From positions 631,380 through 695,379 of the forward strand of contig NZ_SJPX01000003.1 in NCBI RefSeq assembly GCF_007860175.1: a DNA stretch of 64,000 nt, in the 5' to 3' direction. Made by a program: the position numbers and the translations under genes. Shown here in pieces: positions 9,314 through 18,883 of the stretch. Each line of letters opens with the position of its first letter. Position 1 is the stretch's first letter. Source of the stretch: Rubripirellula reticaptiva. GTDB taxonomy: Bacteria > Planctomycetota > Planctomycetia > Pirellulales > Pirellulaceae. The notes under the pieces were generated by a model, which had not been told where the DNA came from, searched no databases, and was given only the letters and a program-made list of their open reading frames with translations.

Positions 9314-10753
9314 ATGAATATCTGGATCATTGTTTCGTCAGCCGTCGCCGTCGTGCTGGTCAGCATTTTGGTTTTTCGACTGCACGCGTTTCTGACGCTG
9401 CTGTTGGCCGGAATGTTGGTCGCTGTTCTAGCAACCGGCGAACCGATCACCCGGTTCACCGAATTTCAAGTCTCTGGCGGCCAAATGTCGTCCGTTGATG
9501 CATCCGCGATCTTGAAAATGTCGCCGTCCAGTCGGTTGGGGCAGGCGTTCGGAGAGACAGCCGGCAAAATCGGAATTCTGATCGCACTAGCCAGTGTCGT
9601 CGGCGGATGTTTGCTGGAATCGCGAGCGGCGTCGGTGATCGTCGATCGGATGCTCAAACTGGTGGGCCCCAAACGAGCCCCCGAGGCGATGGCGGTCAGC
9701 GCGTTTGTGTTGGCCATTCCTGTGTTTTTTGACACCGTTTTTTACTTGATGGTGCCGCTGGCTCGCAGCTTGCGCGAAAAAGTCGGCGCGAACTACGTGC
9801 TGTTCATCTTGGCGATTTTGGCGGGCGGTTCGATCGCACACTCGCTGGTTCCGCCCACACCCGGCCCTTTGCTGGTTGCCGGCATCATCGGTGTCGACGT
9901 TGGCACGATGATGATTGCTGGTTTGTCGATCGGCTTCGTCAGCAGCATCCTGTCGCTGTTTGCTGCCCGCGTCATCAACCACTTTGTTGACGTGCCGTTG
10001 CGGTCGATCGAAGAAACTCAAGGCGACTCAGCTGGCCCCGTGCGAACGGACGAAGAAAACGCGATGCCAATGCCCTCGCTGCTCGCCTCGCTGCTGCCGA
10101 TCGGAATTCCGGTTGTCTTGATCGCGATGGGGTCGATCGTTTCGTACCTGTTGAAATCCGGCAGAATCGAATCTTCGGTGGCCACGGACGTGCTGGGCAG
10201 TCTCGGTGATAAGAACATTGCGTTGGGAATCGCGGTCGTTTTCGCCTTTTCGTTGCTGCGCAATTGCCCGGCCCGCATTCGAGCGACGCTGGTCGGTCGA
10301 TCGCTGGCGTCAGCCGGCAACATCATTCTGATCACTTCCGCCGGCGGTGCGTTCGGTGCGATGCTGCGCCAGGCCGGAATCGAAGAAGCCGTCGGTGACC
10401 TTGCCGGCGGTGTTCCCGGATTGATGATCCTGCCCGTCGCGTTCTTGGTGACCGCAGCGATCCGAACGCTTCAGGGCTCGGCAACCGTCGCGATGATCAC
10501 GGCGGCCGGAGTCTTGCAGGGGCTGGCCCAAGCCGATTCGTTGCCGTTTCATCCGGTCTACTTGGCGATGGCGATCGGTGCGGGCAGCAAGCCGATTTCG
10601 TGGATGACCGACAGTGCATTTTGGATCATCACTCGAATGAGCGGCATGACGGAAAGCGAGGGACTGAAAACGATCTCGCCCATGAGCACCGCGCTGGGGT
10701 TCTCGGCCTTGACGGTCACAATGATCTTCGCGGCAATTTACCCGGCGGTCTGA
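9314..10753 (+). CDS. GntP-family permease (gluconate/organic acid:H+ symporter)
   Basis: A 479-residue polytopic inner-membrane transporter of the GntP family, which takes up gluconate or related sugar acids and hydroxy acids. ATG 9314 (MNIWIIVSSAVAV) is preferred to GTG 9257 because the hydrophobic first helix begins immediately. Family hallmarks visible: VFRLHAFLTLLLAGMLV, the gating region AIPVFFDTVFYLMVPLAR, SLVPPTPGPLLVAGIIGVDVG, and the C-terminal SATVAMITAAGVL and SKPISWMTDSAFW. The exact substrate cannot be read from sequence; no sugar-acid kinase or dehydrogenase is adjacent. It diverges from sdhC. Confidence 0.92.
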   Translation: MNIWIIVSSAVAVVLVSILVFRLHAFLTLLLAGMLVAVLATGEPITRFTEFQVSGGQMSSVDASAILKMSPSSRLGQAFGETAGKIGILIALASVVGGCLLESRAASVIVDRMLKLVGPKRAPEAMAVSAFVLAIPVFFDTVFYLMVPLARSLREKVGANYVLFILAILAGGSIAHSLVPPTPGPLLVAGIIGVDVGTMMIAGLSIGFVSSILSLFAARVINHFVDVPLRSIEETQGDSAGPVRTDEENAMPMPSLLASLLPIGIPVVLIAMGSIVSYLLKSGRIESSVATDVLGSLGDKNIALGIAVVFAFSLLRNCPARIRATLVGRSLASAGNIILITSAGGAFGAMLRQAGIEEAVGDLAGGVPGLMILPVAFLVTAAIRTLQGSATVAMITAAGVLQGLAQADSLPFHPVYLAMAIGAGSKPISWMTDSAFWIITRMSGMTESEGLKTISPMSTALGFSALTVTMIFAAIYPAV

Positions 10754-10880
10754 TCAAGTTCCTTTGATTTCGGTCGTCGCGTCCACTCCATCGCGGTTCC
10801 CGTCCACCCGTTGACGGCCCCGACCGGATCGCCAACCCTAAACGTCGTAAAAAACACGTAAACGGCAAGGGTAAACACTC

Positions 10881-11426
10881 ATGGGACTCGGAATCGCACT
10901 GAAAGCCTTCTCGGCTGCGCTCTTCGACGCACAAAAGTCCGATCAAATCGCCAAATTGCTCGCCGGGGAACCGATCGCGGCATCGAAACCCGCGGCGCTC
11001 GAATCGCCCAAGCAAGCCGAGCCGACGAAGCCGATTCTGCCTGCCAAGCCCGCACGCGACTCGGCCGTCACCTTGCTGGCCACGTTGCAGCGAGAAGCCC
11101 GTTTGATTGACCTGCTGCAGGAAGACCTCGGCAAGTACTCCGACGCTCAGGTCGGCGCCGCCGCTCGACCGTGTCTGCAACAGTGCGGTGGTACGCTGAG
11201 ACGGTTGTTTGAAATCAAGCCGCTTGTCGACGATGCTGAAGGATCGACCGTGGTAGTCGGCGACAGTCCTTCGCCGATGCGATACCAGTGGGTTGGCGAA
11301 GGAACGGCCGCCTCTGGCAAGCTGATCCATCCGGGGTGGCAAGCTGCCAAAGTCGAATTGCCCGAGTGGTCTGGCCAGGCCGCCGATGCGAACGTGATCG
11401 CGCCTGCTCAAGTGAAAGCAAATTAG
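10881..11426 (+). CDS. DUF2760 domain protein
   Basis: A 181-residue protein. After an Ala/Pro-rich N-terminal third comes the DUF2760 signature LLATLQREARLIDLLQEDLGKYSDAQVGAAAR and the C-terminal GKLIHPGWQAAKVELPEW. Its function is not known, but in many bacteria the gene lies just before two unusual Hsp70 genes, and here its stop is only 4 bases from the first of them. The three therefore look like one operon. I infer a cofactor or substrate-adaptor role for those Hsp70 proteins; nothing in the sequence proves it. Confidence 0.88.
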   Translation: MGLGIALKAFSAALFDAQKSDQIAKLLAGEPIAASKPAALESPKQAEPTKPILPAKPARDSAVTLLATLQREARLIDLLQEDLGKYSDAQVGAAARPCLQQCGGTLRRLFEIKPLVDDAEGSTVVVGDSPSPMRYQWVGEGTAASGKLIHPGWQAAKVELPEWSGQAADANVIAPAQVKAN

Positions 11427-11430
11427 TTTT

Positions 11431-13284
11431 ATGGCTGCAAAGTTTTCTGTCGGAATCGACCTTGGCACGACGAATTCGGTCGTTGCCTTTACGCCGATCG
11501 CCGGGTTACCAGCGGATTCACCAGAGTCGCAGGGCGCACCGAAGACGCCCGCAAGTGAGCCTTCGATCTCGCTATTGCCGATTCCCCAGCTCGTTGGTCC
11601 CGGTCAAGTCGAATCGCGATCGTCGCTGCCGTCGTTCCTGTATTTGCCTCGTGAAGGCGAAGTCGAATCGCTGAAGACGTCGCTGGTTGGCGATCCACAA
11701 AAAGGCATCGCCGGTCACTATGCCCGCGCTCAATCGGCCGACAATCCTCAGCGCGTGGTCGTGGCGGCCAAAAGCTGGTTGTGTCACGGCCGCGTGGGGC
11801 GGACCGAAGCGGTTTTGCCGTGGCAATCGCCGCCGGAAGTCACCAAAGTCTCGTCGCTCGATTGCACTCGCCGATTCTTGACGCACCTCGTCGCCGCTTG
11901 GCACGATGCACATCCGGACGCGCCGCTACGCGAACAGCAGGTCGTGTTGACCGTCCCGGCCTCGTTCGACCCAGCCGCTCGCGACTTGACTCGCCAAGCC
12001 GCGGTGGAATCCGGATTGCCCGCCGATTTCTTGTTGCTCGAAGAACCGCAGGCCGCGGTCTATCACTGGCTGGCGACGCATGCAGCCGATTGGCGACAAA
12101 CCCTCTCCGCCGGCGACGTGTTGCTGGTCATTGATGTCGGCGGCGGTACGACCGACCTGACGTTGGTGAACGTGGATGAAACCGATGGTGATCTGACTCT
12201 GAATCGATTGGCGGTTGGAAATCACTTGTTGCTCGGCGGCGACAACATGGATTTGGCGCTGGCGCACCATGTCGGCACTCGCATGCAAGCCGAGGGTCAC
12301 GACCTTGATCCATGGCAAAGCGTTTCTTTATGGCACGCCTGTCGTGATGCGAAAGAATCGCTGTTGTCGGACGACGGAAACGACGAGCAGACGATTTCCG
12401 TGCTCGGTCGTGGCAGTTCACTGATCGGCAACACGATCTCGGCCGCGATCACTCGCGACGATGCACGCGCTTTGATCGTTGACGGGTTCTTTCCTGTCTG
12501 CAGCAAAGGTGATCGGCCCCATCGAAATGTCGCTTCGGGGTTCCAAGACATCGGGCTGCCGTATGAAGCCGACCCGGCGATTACCAAGCAAGTCGCTGCG
12601 TTCTTGGCCGACCATGCGGACAACTCGACGGGTCTGACTCACTTGATCTTTAATGGCGGCGTTTTCCGCAGCGAAACGCTTCGTACTCGCATGCACGATG
12701 TTCTGGCCGGATGGTCCGATTCGTCGCCCACGGTGCTGGGCGGGTTGGACGAACTCGATGCCGCCGTCGCTCTCGGTGCAGCCTACTATGGTTGGTCGAA
12801 ACAGTCCGGTGGCATTCGCATTCGCGGCGGCACGGCACGGTCGTATTACATCGGCATCGAAACCGCTGGATTGGCAATCCCCGGCGCGCCGCGGCCACTG
12901 CGTGCGCTGTGCGTTGCTCCCCAAGGAATGGAAGAAGGCAGCGAAGCCGAAGTCGCTGCGTCACCGGGTAACAGCGGCGAAGTCGGACTAGGCGAAGTTG
13001 GACTGGTTATTGGACAACCCGCCCGCTTCCGTTTTTTCTCGTCGACGATGCGATCAACTGACACGGTCGGAAAGACGATTGATCGTTGGTCGCCCGACGA
13101 ACTGGTCGAAGGCCAACCGATCGAACTGACGTTGACCAGCGAATCGGCTGGCGATGATCCCTTCGTTCCGGTTCGATTCGTCAGCCGAGTGACGGAGCTT
13201 GGCATGTTCGAACTGTGGTGCCATTCCACTCGCAGTGACGACCAGTGGAAGATGGAATTCAACATCCGCGAAACCGGGGCCTGA
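11431..13284 (+). CDS. Hsp70-family protein (first of two)
   Basis: A 617-residue DnaK-like ATPase. The actin-like nucleotide-binding domain is complete: phosphate-1 loop VGIDLGTTNSVV at residues 7-18, VVLTVPASFDPAARDLTRQAA, the adenosine-side strand FLLLEEPQAAVYHW, the phosphate-2 loop DVGGGTTDLTLV, and GGDNMDLALAHH. The C-terminal part has a beta region ending WKMEFNIRETGA but no long helical lid, so it is not classical DnaK and lacks the usual substrate-binding lid and EEVD-like tail. It is preceded by DUF2760 (4 bases) and followed by a second Hsp70 gene starting 2 bases after its stop, so translational coupling is likely. Confidence 0.93.
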   Translation: MAAKFSVGIDLGTTNSVVAFTPIAGLPADSPESQGAPKTPASEPSISLLPIPQLVGPGQVESRSSLPSFLYLPREGEVESLKTSLVGDPQKGIAGHYARAQSADNPQRVVVAAKSWLCHGRVGRTEAVLPWQSPPEVTKVSSLDCTRRFLTHLVAAWHDAHPDAPLREQQVVLTVPASFDPAARDLTRQAAVESGLPADFLLLEEPQAAVYHWLATHAADWRQTLSAGDVLLVIDVGGGTTDLTLVNVDETDGDLTLNRLAVGNHLLLGGDNMDLALAHHVGTRMQAEGHDLDPWQSVSLWHACRDAKESLLSDDGNDEQTISVLGRGSSLIGNTISAAITRDDARALIVDGFFPVCSKGDRPHRNVASGFQDIGLPYEADPAITKQVAAFLADHADNSTGLTHLIFNGGVFRSETLRTRMHDVLAGWSDSSPTVLGGLDELDAAVALGAAYYGWSKQSGGIRIRGGTARSYYIGIETAGLAIPGAPRPLRALCVAPQGMEEGSEAEVAASPGNSGEVGLGEVGLVIGQPARFRFFSSTMRSTDTVGKTIDRWSPDELVEGQPIELTLTSESAGDDPFVPVRFVSRVTELGMFELWCHSTRSDDQWKMEFNIRETGA

Positions 13285-13285
13285 G

Positions 13286-16183
13286 GTGTCGAACGCAAAC
13301 GCGGGTTCCGAAGGCACGGCTCTGAATGATGCGGCTGCCAATGTTGCGACCTCGGATACTGACCAGCCATCACGCTTCGTCGTCGGAATCGACTTAGGAA
13401 CCACCAACTGCGCGATGGCGTTTGTCGATACAACGGTCAACGACTGGACGGTTGAAACGTTCCGAGTGCCCCAGTGGGTCGACGTTGGGCAAATCGAGTC
13501 TCGCGAAACGCTGCCGTCGTTCCACTACCAATGGACACCCGCCGAAACCACCGGCGCGACGTTGCCCTGGCAATCAACTGGTGACGTGCCAAGCAACTGC
13601 GTTGGCGTGATGGCGCGAGACGCCGGTTCACGTCACCCCGGCCGTCGAATTTCGTCAGCGAAGAGCTGGTTGTCGCACGACGGAGTCGATCGGTCGGCGG
13701 ATTTCTTGCCGTGGCACGGTGATGCGGACGTCGCTCGCATGTCACCTGTTACCGCATCGTCACGCTATCTGGATCATCTTCGCCGCGCGTGGAATCATGC
13801 GAATTTGAATGATCCGCTGGAACAACAAGATGTCGTGATCACCCTGCCCGCGTCGTTCGACGAAGTGGCTCGCGAGTTGACAATTCAAGCGGCGAAAGAA
13901 GCCGGGCTCGGGCGAGTCTATTTGATCGAGGAACCGCAGGCCGCGTTCTACGCCTGGATCGATCGTCATCGCGCCGATTGGACCGAATCGGTTCATCCTG
14001 GCCAACTGATTCTGGTCTGCGACATCGGCGGCGGAACGACCGACTTGACGTTAATCCGAGTCCAACCGGCAGGCGATAACCAAGACCAAGTTCAGTTTCA
14101 CCGCGTCGCCGTCGGACGCCACCTGATCCTGGGCGGCGACAACATGGATCTGGCGATCGCCAGGCTTGCCGAAAAGAAACTTGCGGAACAGAAACTTGCC
14201 GAGCAGTCTGGAGGCGAACATGCAGATGCACCGGAGCTGTCGCCCGGCCAGTGGGATCGCTTGATCCAGGCATCCCGTGCGGTCAAAGAGACGATGCTGG
14301 CGGGCGACCGTCCATCGTCCTACACGATTCACTTGGCCGCCGAAGGATCCAGCCTGCTAGCGGGCGCCGTCCAAGTGGAATTGTCGGCCGAAGAGGTCGA
14401 CGCGGCTCTCTTGGACGGTTTCTTTCCGGTTGCCGATCTGACCGATCGCCCCAGCAGCGTGCAAAGCGGTTTCCGCGAGTTCGGTTTGCCCTACGCTGCC
14501 GATCCTGGTGTGACCCGTCACTTGGCCGAGTTTTTGTCAAACCACCGTCGAAGCGGACTGGATGACGCCGACGTTGAATCGGCAGATCGTCCGGACTTGG
14601 TGCTGTTCAATGGCGGCGTGATGGTCTCGCCGGCCGTCCGAAATCGTGTCACCGTGTCTCTTAGTCGTTGGTTCGCCGGCCCCGGTGAAACGTGGCAGCC
14701 AACCGAACTCTCTGCGCCGCGACTCGACTTGGCCGTTGCCCACGGCGCTGCCTACTATGCGATGGTCCGCCGTGGCCAAGGAGTACGCATCGCGGCAAAC
14801 CTCGGCCGGTCGTACTACATGCAAGTCACCGGCGAAGACGCTTCCGCTGGCAAACCGGCAACTGCAATCTGTCTGATTCCGGGCAATGCCGAAGCTGGGC
14901 AGCGGTTCCGAGCGGACGAGCATCCATTGCAGTTACAAGTCGGTGCACCCGTGCAGTTTCCGCTGTGGGTCAGCAGCACTCGGTTGGCCGACCGCGTCGG
15001 TGAACTCGTCGACGTCGAACCCGCTCAGATGTCGCCGTTGCCCCCGATCTGCACGGCGCTAGTCCGCGGCCGACGACGCGATGAAGAACAACTCAGTGTG
15101 CTGATTGAATCTGAGCTCTCCGAGATCGGCACGGTCGGCATGTACTGTGTCGATGTCGTTCAAGGTAAACGTTGGAAGCTCGACTTCGATATCCGCAGCA
15201 CGCTCGAAACCGATCGGACGTCGCACGAAGGGGCCGGCGAATCAGCCGGCATCGTCGACTCGGACACGGTCATGGCTTGTGCCACCCAAATCGCACAGAC
15301 CTTTGGCGAAAACAGCTCGTTGAAGCCCAATCGCGTTGTCGACGAACTGCAAAAGCTGACCGAAACCGGTCGTAACGCTTGGCCACCTTCGCTTTTACGT
15401 GAGTTGTGGCAGTTTCTGGTCGACGATCAGGCTGGCCGTCGCAAATCGGCTGCCCACGAAGCCCGCTGGATCAATTTGGCCGGATTCTGTTTACGGCCCG
15501 GCTACGGCGTCGCTGTCGATGATTGGCGAGTCACGCAGACCTGGAAACTTTTGCACGGAAAGCTCGCCTTCGCCGCGCCCCAGTCGAGGACAGAATCACT
15601 GATTCTTTGGCGGCGAATTTCCGGCGGACTTACCGCCACCCAACAGCAACAATTGGCAGCTCCGCTGATCGCAAGCTTGCAAGGAAAGACAGGCAAACTT
15701 GAAACTCACGAAGCTGGCGAGATCTGGCGGCTACTTGGATCCCTGGAACGGCTTTCGGTCGCCGAAAAAATCCGTCTCGGGGACATCGCGATTGCAGAAT
15801 TGCCGCGAAAGAAGACCGAAAAGCTGCGTCCGGCGCTCCTGTGGGCGCTCGGACGACTAGGCAGTCGCCAGCCAATCTACGGCCCGCTCAACACAGCCGT
15901 TCCGTCCGCAAAAGTCGCCGACTGGATCGAGTCGTTGATCGCATTCGATCTGGATGAACCGTCAAGTCCACTGGCGATCGCACAGCTTGGTCGCAAAACG
16001 GGTGATCGCTACCGTGACCTTGATGAATCGGCCAGAACCAAGGCAGCGGACTACCTCGCAAAAAAGTCTGCCAACCCGCACTTCATCACTCTGCTAACCG
16101 AAGGCGGAAACCTCAATCGCGAAGAGGAAGCCGCCGTCTTCGGCGACTCATTGCCCTTAGGTATCCGGCTGGCCCGATCCTAG
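13286..16183 (+). CDS. Hsp70-family protein with long C-terminal extension (DUF3731-like)
   Basis: About 965 residues if the GTG at 13286 is used; the longer open frame overlaps the previous gene and is not needed. The Hsp70 core repeats the motifs of its neighbour (VGIDLGTTNCAMAF, DVVITLPASFDEVAREL, CDIGGGTTDLTLI, GGDNMDLAIARL), so the two arose by duplication. After WKLDFDIRST it has about 300 extra residues, largely helical (VVDELQKLTETGRNAWPPSLLRELWQ... LRPALLWALGRLGSRQPIYGP), the region assigned to DUF3731 in related proteins. This extension probably replaces the normal substrate-binding domain. It is third in the DUF2760-Hsp70-Hsp70 operon. Confidence 0.92.
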   Translation: MSNANAGSEGTALNDAAANVATSDTDQPSRFVVGIDLGTTNCAMAFVDTTVNDWTVETFRVPQWVDVGQIESRETLPSFHYQWTPAETTGATLPWQSTGDVPSNCVGVMARDAGSRHPGRRISSAKSWLSHDGVDRSADFLPWHGDADVARMSPVTASSRYLDHLRRAWNHANLNDPLEQQDVVITLPASFDEVARELTIQAAKEAGLGRVYLIEEPQAAFYAWIDRHRADWTESVHPGQLILVCDIGGGTTDLTLIRVQPAGDNQDQVQFHRVAVGRHLILGGDNMDLAIARLAEKKLAEQKLAEQSGGEHADAPELSPGQWDRLIQASRAVKETMLAGDRPSSYTIHLAAEGSSLLAGAVQVELSAEEVDAALLDGFFPVADLTDRPSSVQSGFREFGLPYAADPGVTRHLAEFLSNHRRSGLDDADVESADRPDLVLFNGGVMVSPAVRNRVTVSLSRWFAGPGETWQPTELSAPRLDLAVAHGAAYYAMVRRGQGVRIAANLGRSYYMQVTGEDASAGKPATAICLIPGNAEAGQRFRADEHPLQLQVGAPVQFPLWVSSTRLADRVGELVDVEPAQMSPLPPICTALVRGRRRDEEQLSVLIESELSEIGTVGMYCVDVVQGKRWKLDFDIRSTLETDRTSHEGAGESAGIVDSDTVMACATQIAQTFGENSSLKPNRVVDELQKLTETGRNAWPPSLLRELWQFLVDDQAGRRKSAAHEARWINLAGFCLRPGYGVAVDDWRVTQTWKLLHGKLAFAAPQSRTESLILWRRISGGLTATQQQQLAAPLIASLQGKTGKLETHEAGEIWRLLGSLERLSVAEKIRLGDIAIAELPRKKTEKLRPALLWALGRLGSRQPIYGPLNTAVPSAKVADWIESLIAFDLDEPSSPLAIAQLGRKTGDRYRDLDESARTKAADYLAKKSANPHFITLLTEGGNLNREEEAAVFGDSLPLGIRLARS

Positions 16184-16207
16184 TCCATACATGGACTCAC
16201 TCGACCG

Positions 16208-16567
16208 TCAAGGATTCGCGTCTTTCGGGTCGTCGCGTTCCAAAAAACGTTTTGCCTTTTCGCCTAGCGCTCGGATCGTTGCATCGGAGCTTTCGGTGGC
16301 CGTTTCGGACAACTTGTCCGCGTCCATCTTCCGGATCGCTTCGACTGCTTTGCCAGCGCCCGCACCGACCACCGGTTGGACGTCATCGGCGAACGACTGG
16401 AACCGAGCTTCCACACGTTCGGTTGTCGCTACTGCCCGTTCAAGTTTCGGCAGCATCAGGAAAACGATCGATGCCGCCAGCACCGTCATCACGACCAAAT
16501 TCGCGATACCTAGCCACACCAAACGCTGAATCCCAGCGGCAATGGAATCTTGTGATGATTCGCTCAA
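16208..16567 (-). CDS. Small membrane-anchored hypothetical protein
   Basis: A 119-residue protein with one strong N-terminal membrane helix (LVWLGIANLVVMTVLAASIVFLML, residues about 17-40) and a soluble, helical, Ala/Glu-rich remainder (LERAVATTERVEARFQSFADD), likely a coiled coil facing one side of the membrane. The start is a TTG at 16567, supported by an AAGGA ribosome-binding site seven bases upstream. It lies 14 bases after the stop of the beta-propeller gene on the same strand, so both are probably one transcript. No family recognised. Confidence 0.65.
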   Translation of the reverse strand: MSESSQDSIAAGIQRLVWLGIANLVVMTVLAASIVFLMLPKLERAVATTERVEARFQSFADDVQPVVGAGAGKAVEAIRKMDADKLSETATESSDATIRALGEKAKRFLERDDPKDANP

Positions 16568-16581
16568 CGACTATTCCTTAA

Positions 16582-17925
16582 TTATTCCTCAATCCGATAG
16601 ATCGCCGAGTCTGTTCGCAAAATCATCGCATCGTCAACGATCGCAGGTGATGCCATGATCTTGCCGTCGACTTCATTGACCGCCACGATATTCGCTTCTC
16701 GGCCCGGCTTCATGACTGTGACTTTGCCGTCGTGTGATCCAAAATAGATCAGGCCGCCGACCAAAGTAGGCGATGCCGAGTAGTCGCCGCCGATGCGTTC
16801 TTTCCAGAGCATTTCACCATCCTCGATGTCGAAACAGCTCGCCACACCGTTGTCCGAAACGACGTACAACAATCCATCATGCAACAGCGGTGACGGTCGG
16901 GCCGGAATGCCCGATGTCGACGTCCATTCGACGTGCGAATCCGTCACGTCGCCCGAACCGTCGACGCGAACCGCCCACAACTGAGGCTTTCCAAACCCCG
17001 TCGAAAAGAAAACCACGTCGTCATGAAACACTGGCCTTGGAACGACCGAGAAACCCTTGCCGTGATACAGACGCCAAATCTCTTTGCCGGTCTTTGATTC
17101 GTAAGCGACCATCCACTGCGCGCCCATACAGATCAGTTGGTGCCGGCCGGCTGAATCGTTGATCACAATCGGAGTGCAGTAGGACTTTGACGTGTCCGGT
17201 GTGGCATCCTTGAACTCGGGCCGCGGCGTCTCCCAAATCGTTTCGCCGGATTTCTTGTTCAGTCCAATCACATACTGCTGGTCCATGCCATCTTGGATCA
17301 GCACCAAAACGTCGCCGTCGACCACTGGCGAGCTGCCCGGTCCCACACCGTGCTCCAGCGGAAAGCGTCGCTGCCAAGCGATCTCGCCGCTTTTTCGATT
17401 CACACAGTAAGTGCCATAGGTCCCAAAGTGACAATACAGAAAGCCCCCATCGATCACGGGGGTGGGCGATGCGTAACTGTTCAGCGAATGAATCGCGTCC
17501 GGCTTTTCAATCGTCGCAAGCGGAATCGTCGACAGCACGTCGCCTGACTTTAAATCGAGCGAGATCAGCTTCAGCTCGATGGCTTTGGCAATCGCCAGTT
17601 GTTTCATTTTCTTGTCTTCGATGCCCGACTCGCGCATCATCGCAACGCGTTCTTCGTCCGTCGCCGTCCGCTCGACTGCCGACGTCACCCAGATCACATC
17701 ATCGGCGATCACCGGCGAAGACCAAGCCCGGCCAGGCAGCGGCGTTTTCCAGGTCACATGTTGGTTCTCGCTGAACTCAACCGGAACCGATTGGCCCGCG
17801 ACGATGCCGTCACCCGAAGCCCCGCGAAATTGCGGCCAAGATCCATCGGCCAGGACCGACTCAGATGCCATCAAACAGAGGCCCATCAGAACCCAAGCAC
17901 CACTGACCCATCGAAAACACAACAT
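16582..17925 (-). CDS. Secreted PQQ-like beta-propeller repeat protein
   Basis: ATG 17925 (MLCFRWVSGAWVLMGLCLMASESVLA) is chosen because it begins a good signal peptide; an in-frame TTG lies 45 bases further upstream. The mature part starts WPQFRGASGDGIVAG and continues as about seven blades of the PQQ-enzyme type (SWSSPVIADDVIWVTS-style strands; LYVVSDNGVASCFDIEDGEMLWKERIGGDYSASPTLVGG). No catalytic or PQQ-binding dehydrogenase motif is evident. Such proteins are abundant in planctomycetes and are thought to be periplasmic binding scaffolds. A paralogue lies at 32319-33602 with the same WKTPLPGRG opening. Confidence 0.85.
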   Translation of the reverse strand: MLCFRWVSGAWVLMGLCLMASESVLADGSWPQFRGASGDGIVAGQSVPVEFSENQHVTWKTPLPGRAWSSPVIADDVIWVTSAVERTATDEERVAMMRESGIEDKKMKQLAIAKAIELKLISLDLKSGDVLSTIPLATIEKPDAIHSLNSYASPTPVIDGGFLYCHFGTYGTYCVNRKSGEIAWQRRFPLEHGVGPGSSPVVDGDVLVLIQDGMDQQYVIGLNKKSGETIWETPRPEFKDATPDTSKSYCTPIVINDSAGRHQLICMGAQWMVAYESKTGKEIWRLYHGKGFSVVPRPVFHDDVVFFSTGFGKPQLWAVRVDGSGDVTDSHVEWTSTSGIPARPSPLLHDGLLYVVSDNGVASCFDIEDGEMLWKERIGGDYSASPTLVGGLIYFGSHDGKVTVMKPGREANIVAVNEVDGKIMASPAIVDDAMILRTDSAIYRIEE

Positions 17926-18157
17926 CGAAAGAAAATCCAAATTCAAGGCGGGCAAAACAGGGCAACACAAACCCTCGGCCCAATTCTAACTTACCCGAGG
18001 ACACCCGTTGCAATCGAAGCCCCAACCACCGCCAAAATCGGCTTAACTGAGCCCTCGAAGAAAAAAACAAAAACGAACCCTCCGAACCCACGCCTAAGCC
18101 CTGGCGTCCCCAACAAGATCTTGCTAAATTCCCACCAAGCGAGTCCAAAGCCCGCAT

Positions 18158-18231
<74 letters not shown>

Positions 18232-18257
18232 TTCGACTTACGTCGATTCTCCATTTG

Positions 18258-18290
18258 AAGTGTACCCAAGTTTTTTGGGTACACTTTTTT
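18258..18290 (+). terminator. Rho-independent terminator after tRNA-Arg
   Basis: AAGTGTACCCAA and TTGGGTACACTT form a perfect stem with a very short T-rich loop, followed by a run of T residues. It ends the tRNA transcript and, being symmetrical, could also stop transcription from the other side. Confidence 0.9.
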
Positions 18291-18883
18291 CTTGCCTGAG
18301 CAGTTTCAACGCCTGAATCTCGCTTGCTGACAGCTCGAAGTGCGGAGCCGTCGCGTGACATGCCGCATTAGCGAAAACGAACGACGGAGCAGTCGCGAGG
18401 AACTAGCGGTGCGTAGGAGGGAGTGGAGCGAGCGGCGCGTGTCGCGGCGGCGTAGCAGAATGGAGGCTTGGAGTGCAGGCTCACGGACAAGCACTGGTGG
18501 TAGCGAGGTACGAGCAAGCCGGGGTTTGTCGGTGAGGCAAGCTGAACCTCCACCGCCCGAGAAAAATGTTGCAGCGCTAAAACAGCTACACGCCATGCGA
18601 CAGAAACAACAGGCGTCGAGCAAGCGTTCGATCTAAACCAAGCTGGCAGCACGCCCGCAACGAATGTGTCCAGACTGATGAGCGGTGACCCCCCAATTGC
18701 TGGAGTCGTCAGGGTATGCACATTCGAACAGGTGCCGCCAAGTTGGTGAGAATTGCCATCCGTGGCAAGAACGTTGAGCTGCGGTGACTCCGGTGTCGGC
18801 CGCCGGTGCGCCAAAATAGCCCGTCGAAAGTCGCGTCGGTGTCTGACACCGCCTGCAGTTTGGCCTTTTCGTTCGACGCGGAA
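18291..18883. other. Gene-free stretch of unknown nature left of the IS4 element
   Basis: No convincing gene. The purine-rich part 18340-18636 is open in the plus frame (98 codons, Arg/Ser-rich: RRREWSERRVSRRRSR...) but has a composition more like a structured or repeated non-coding sequence than a protein. The rest, up to the IS4 target duplication, shows only short accidental frames. It may be decayed accessory DNA. Confidence 0.4.

Noticed and set aside
13199-13285. Longer start for the second Hsp70 gene
   Set aside because: It overlaps the first Hsp70 gene by 86 bases and adds a non-family N-terminus; GTG 13286 fits the gene spacing.
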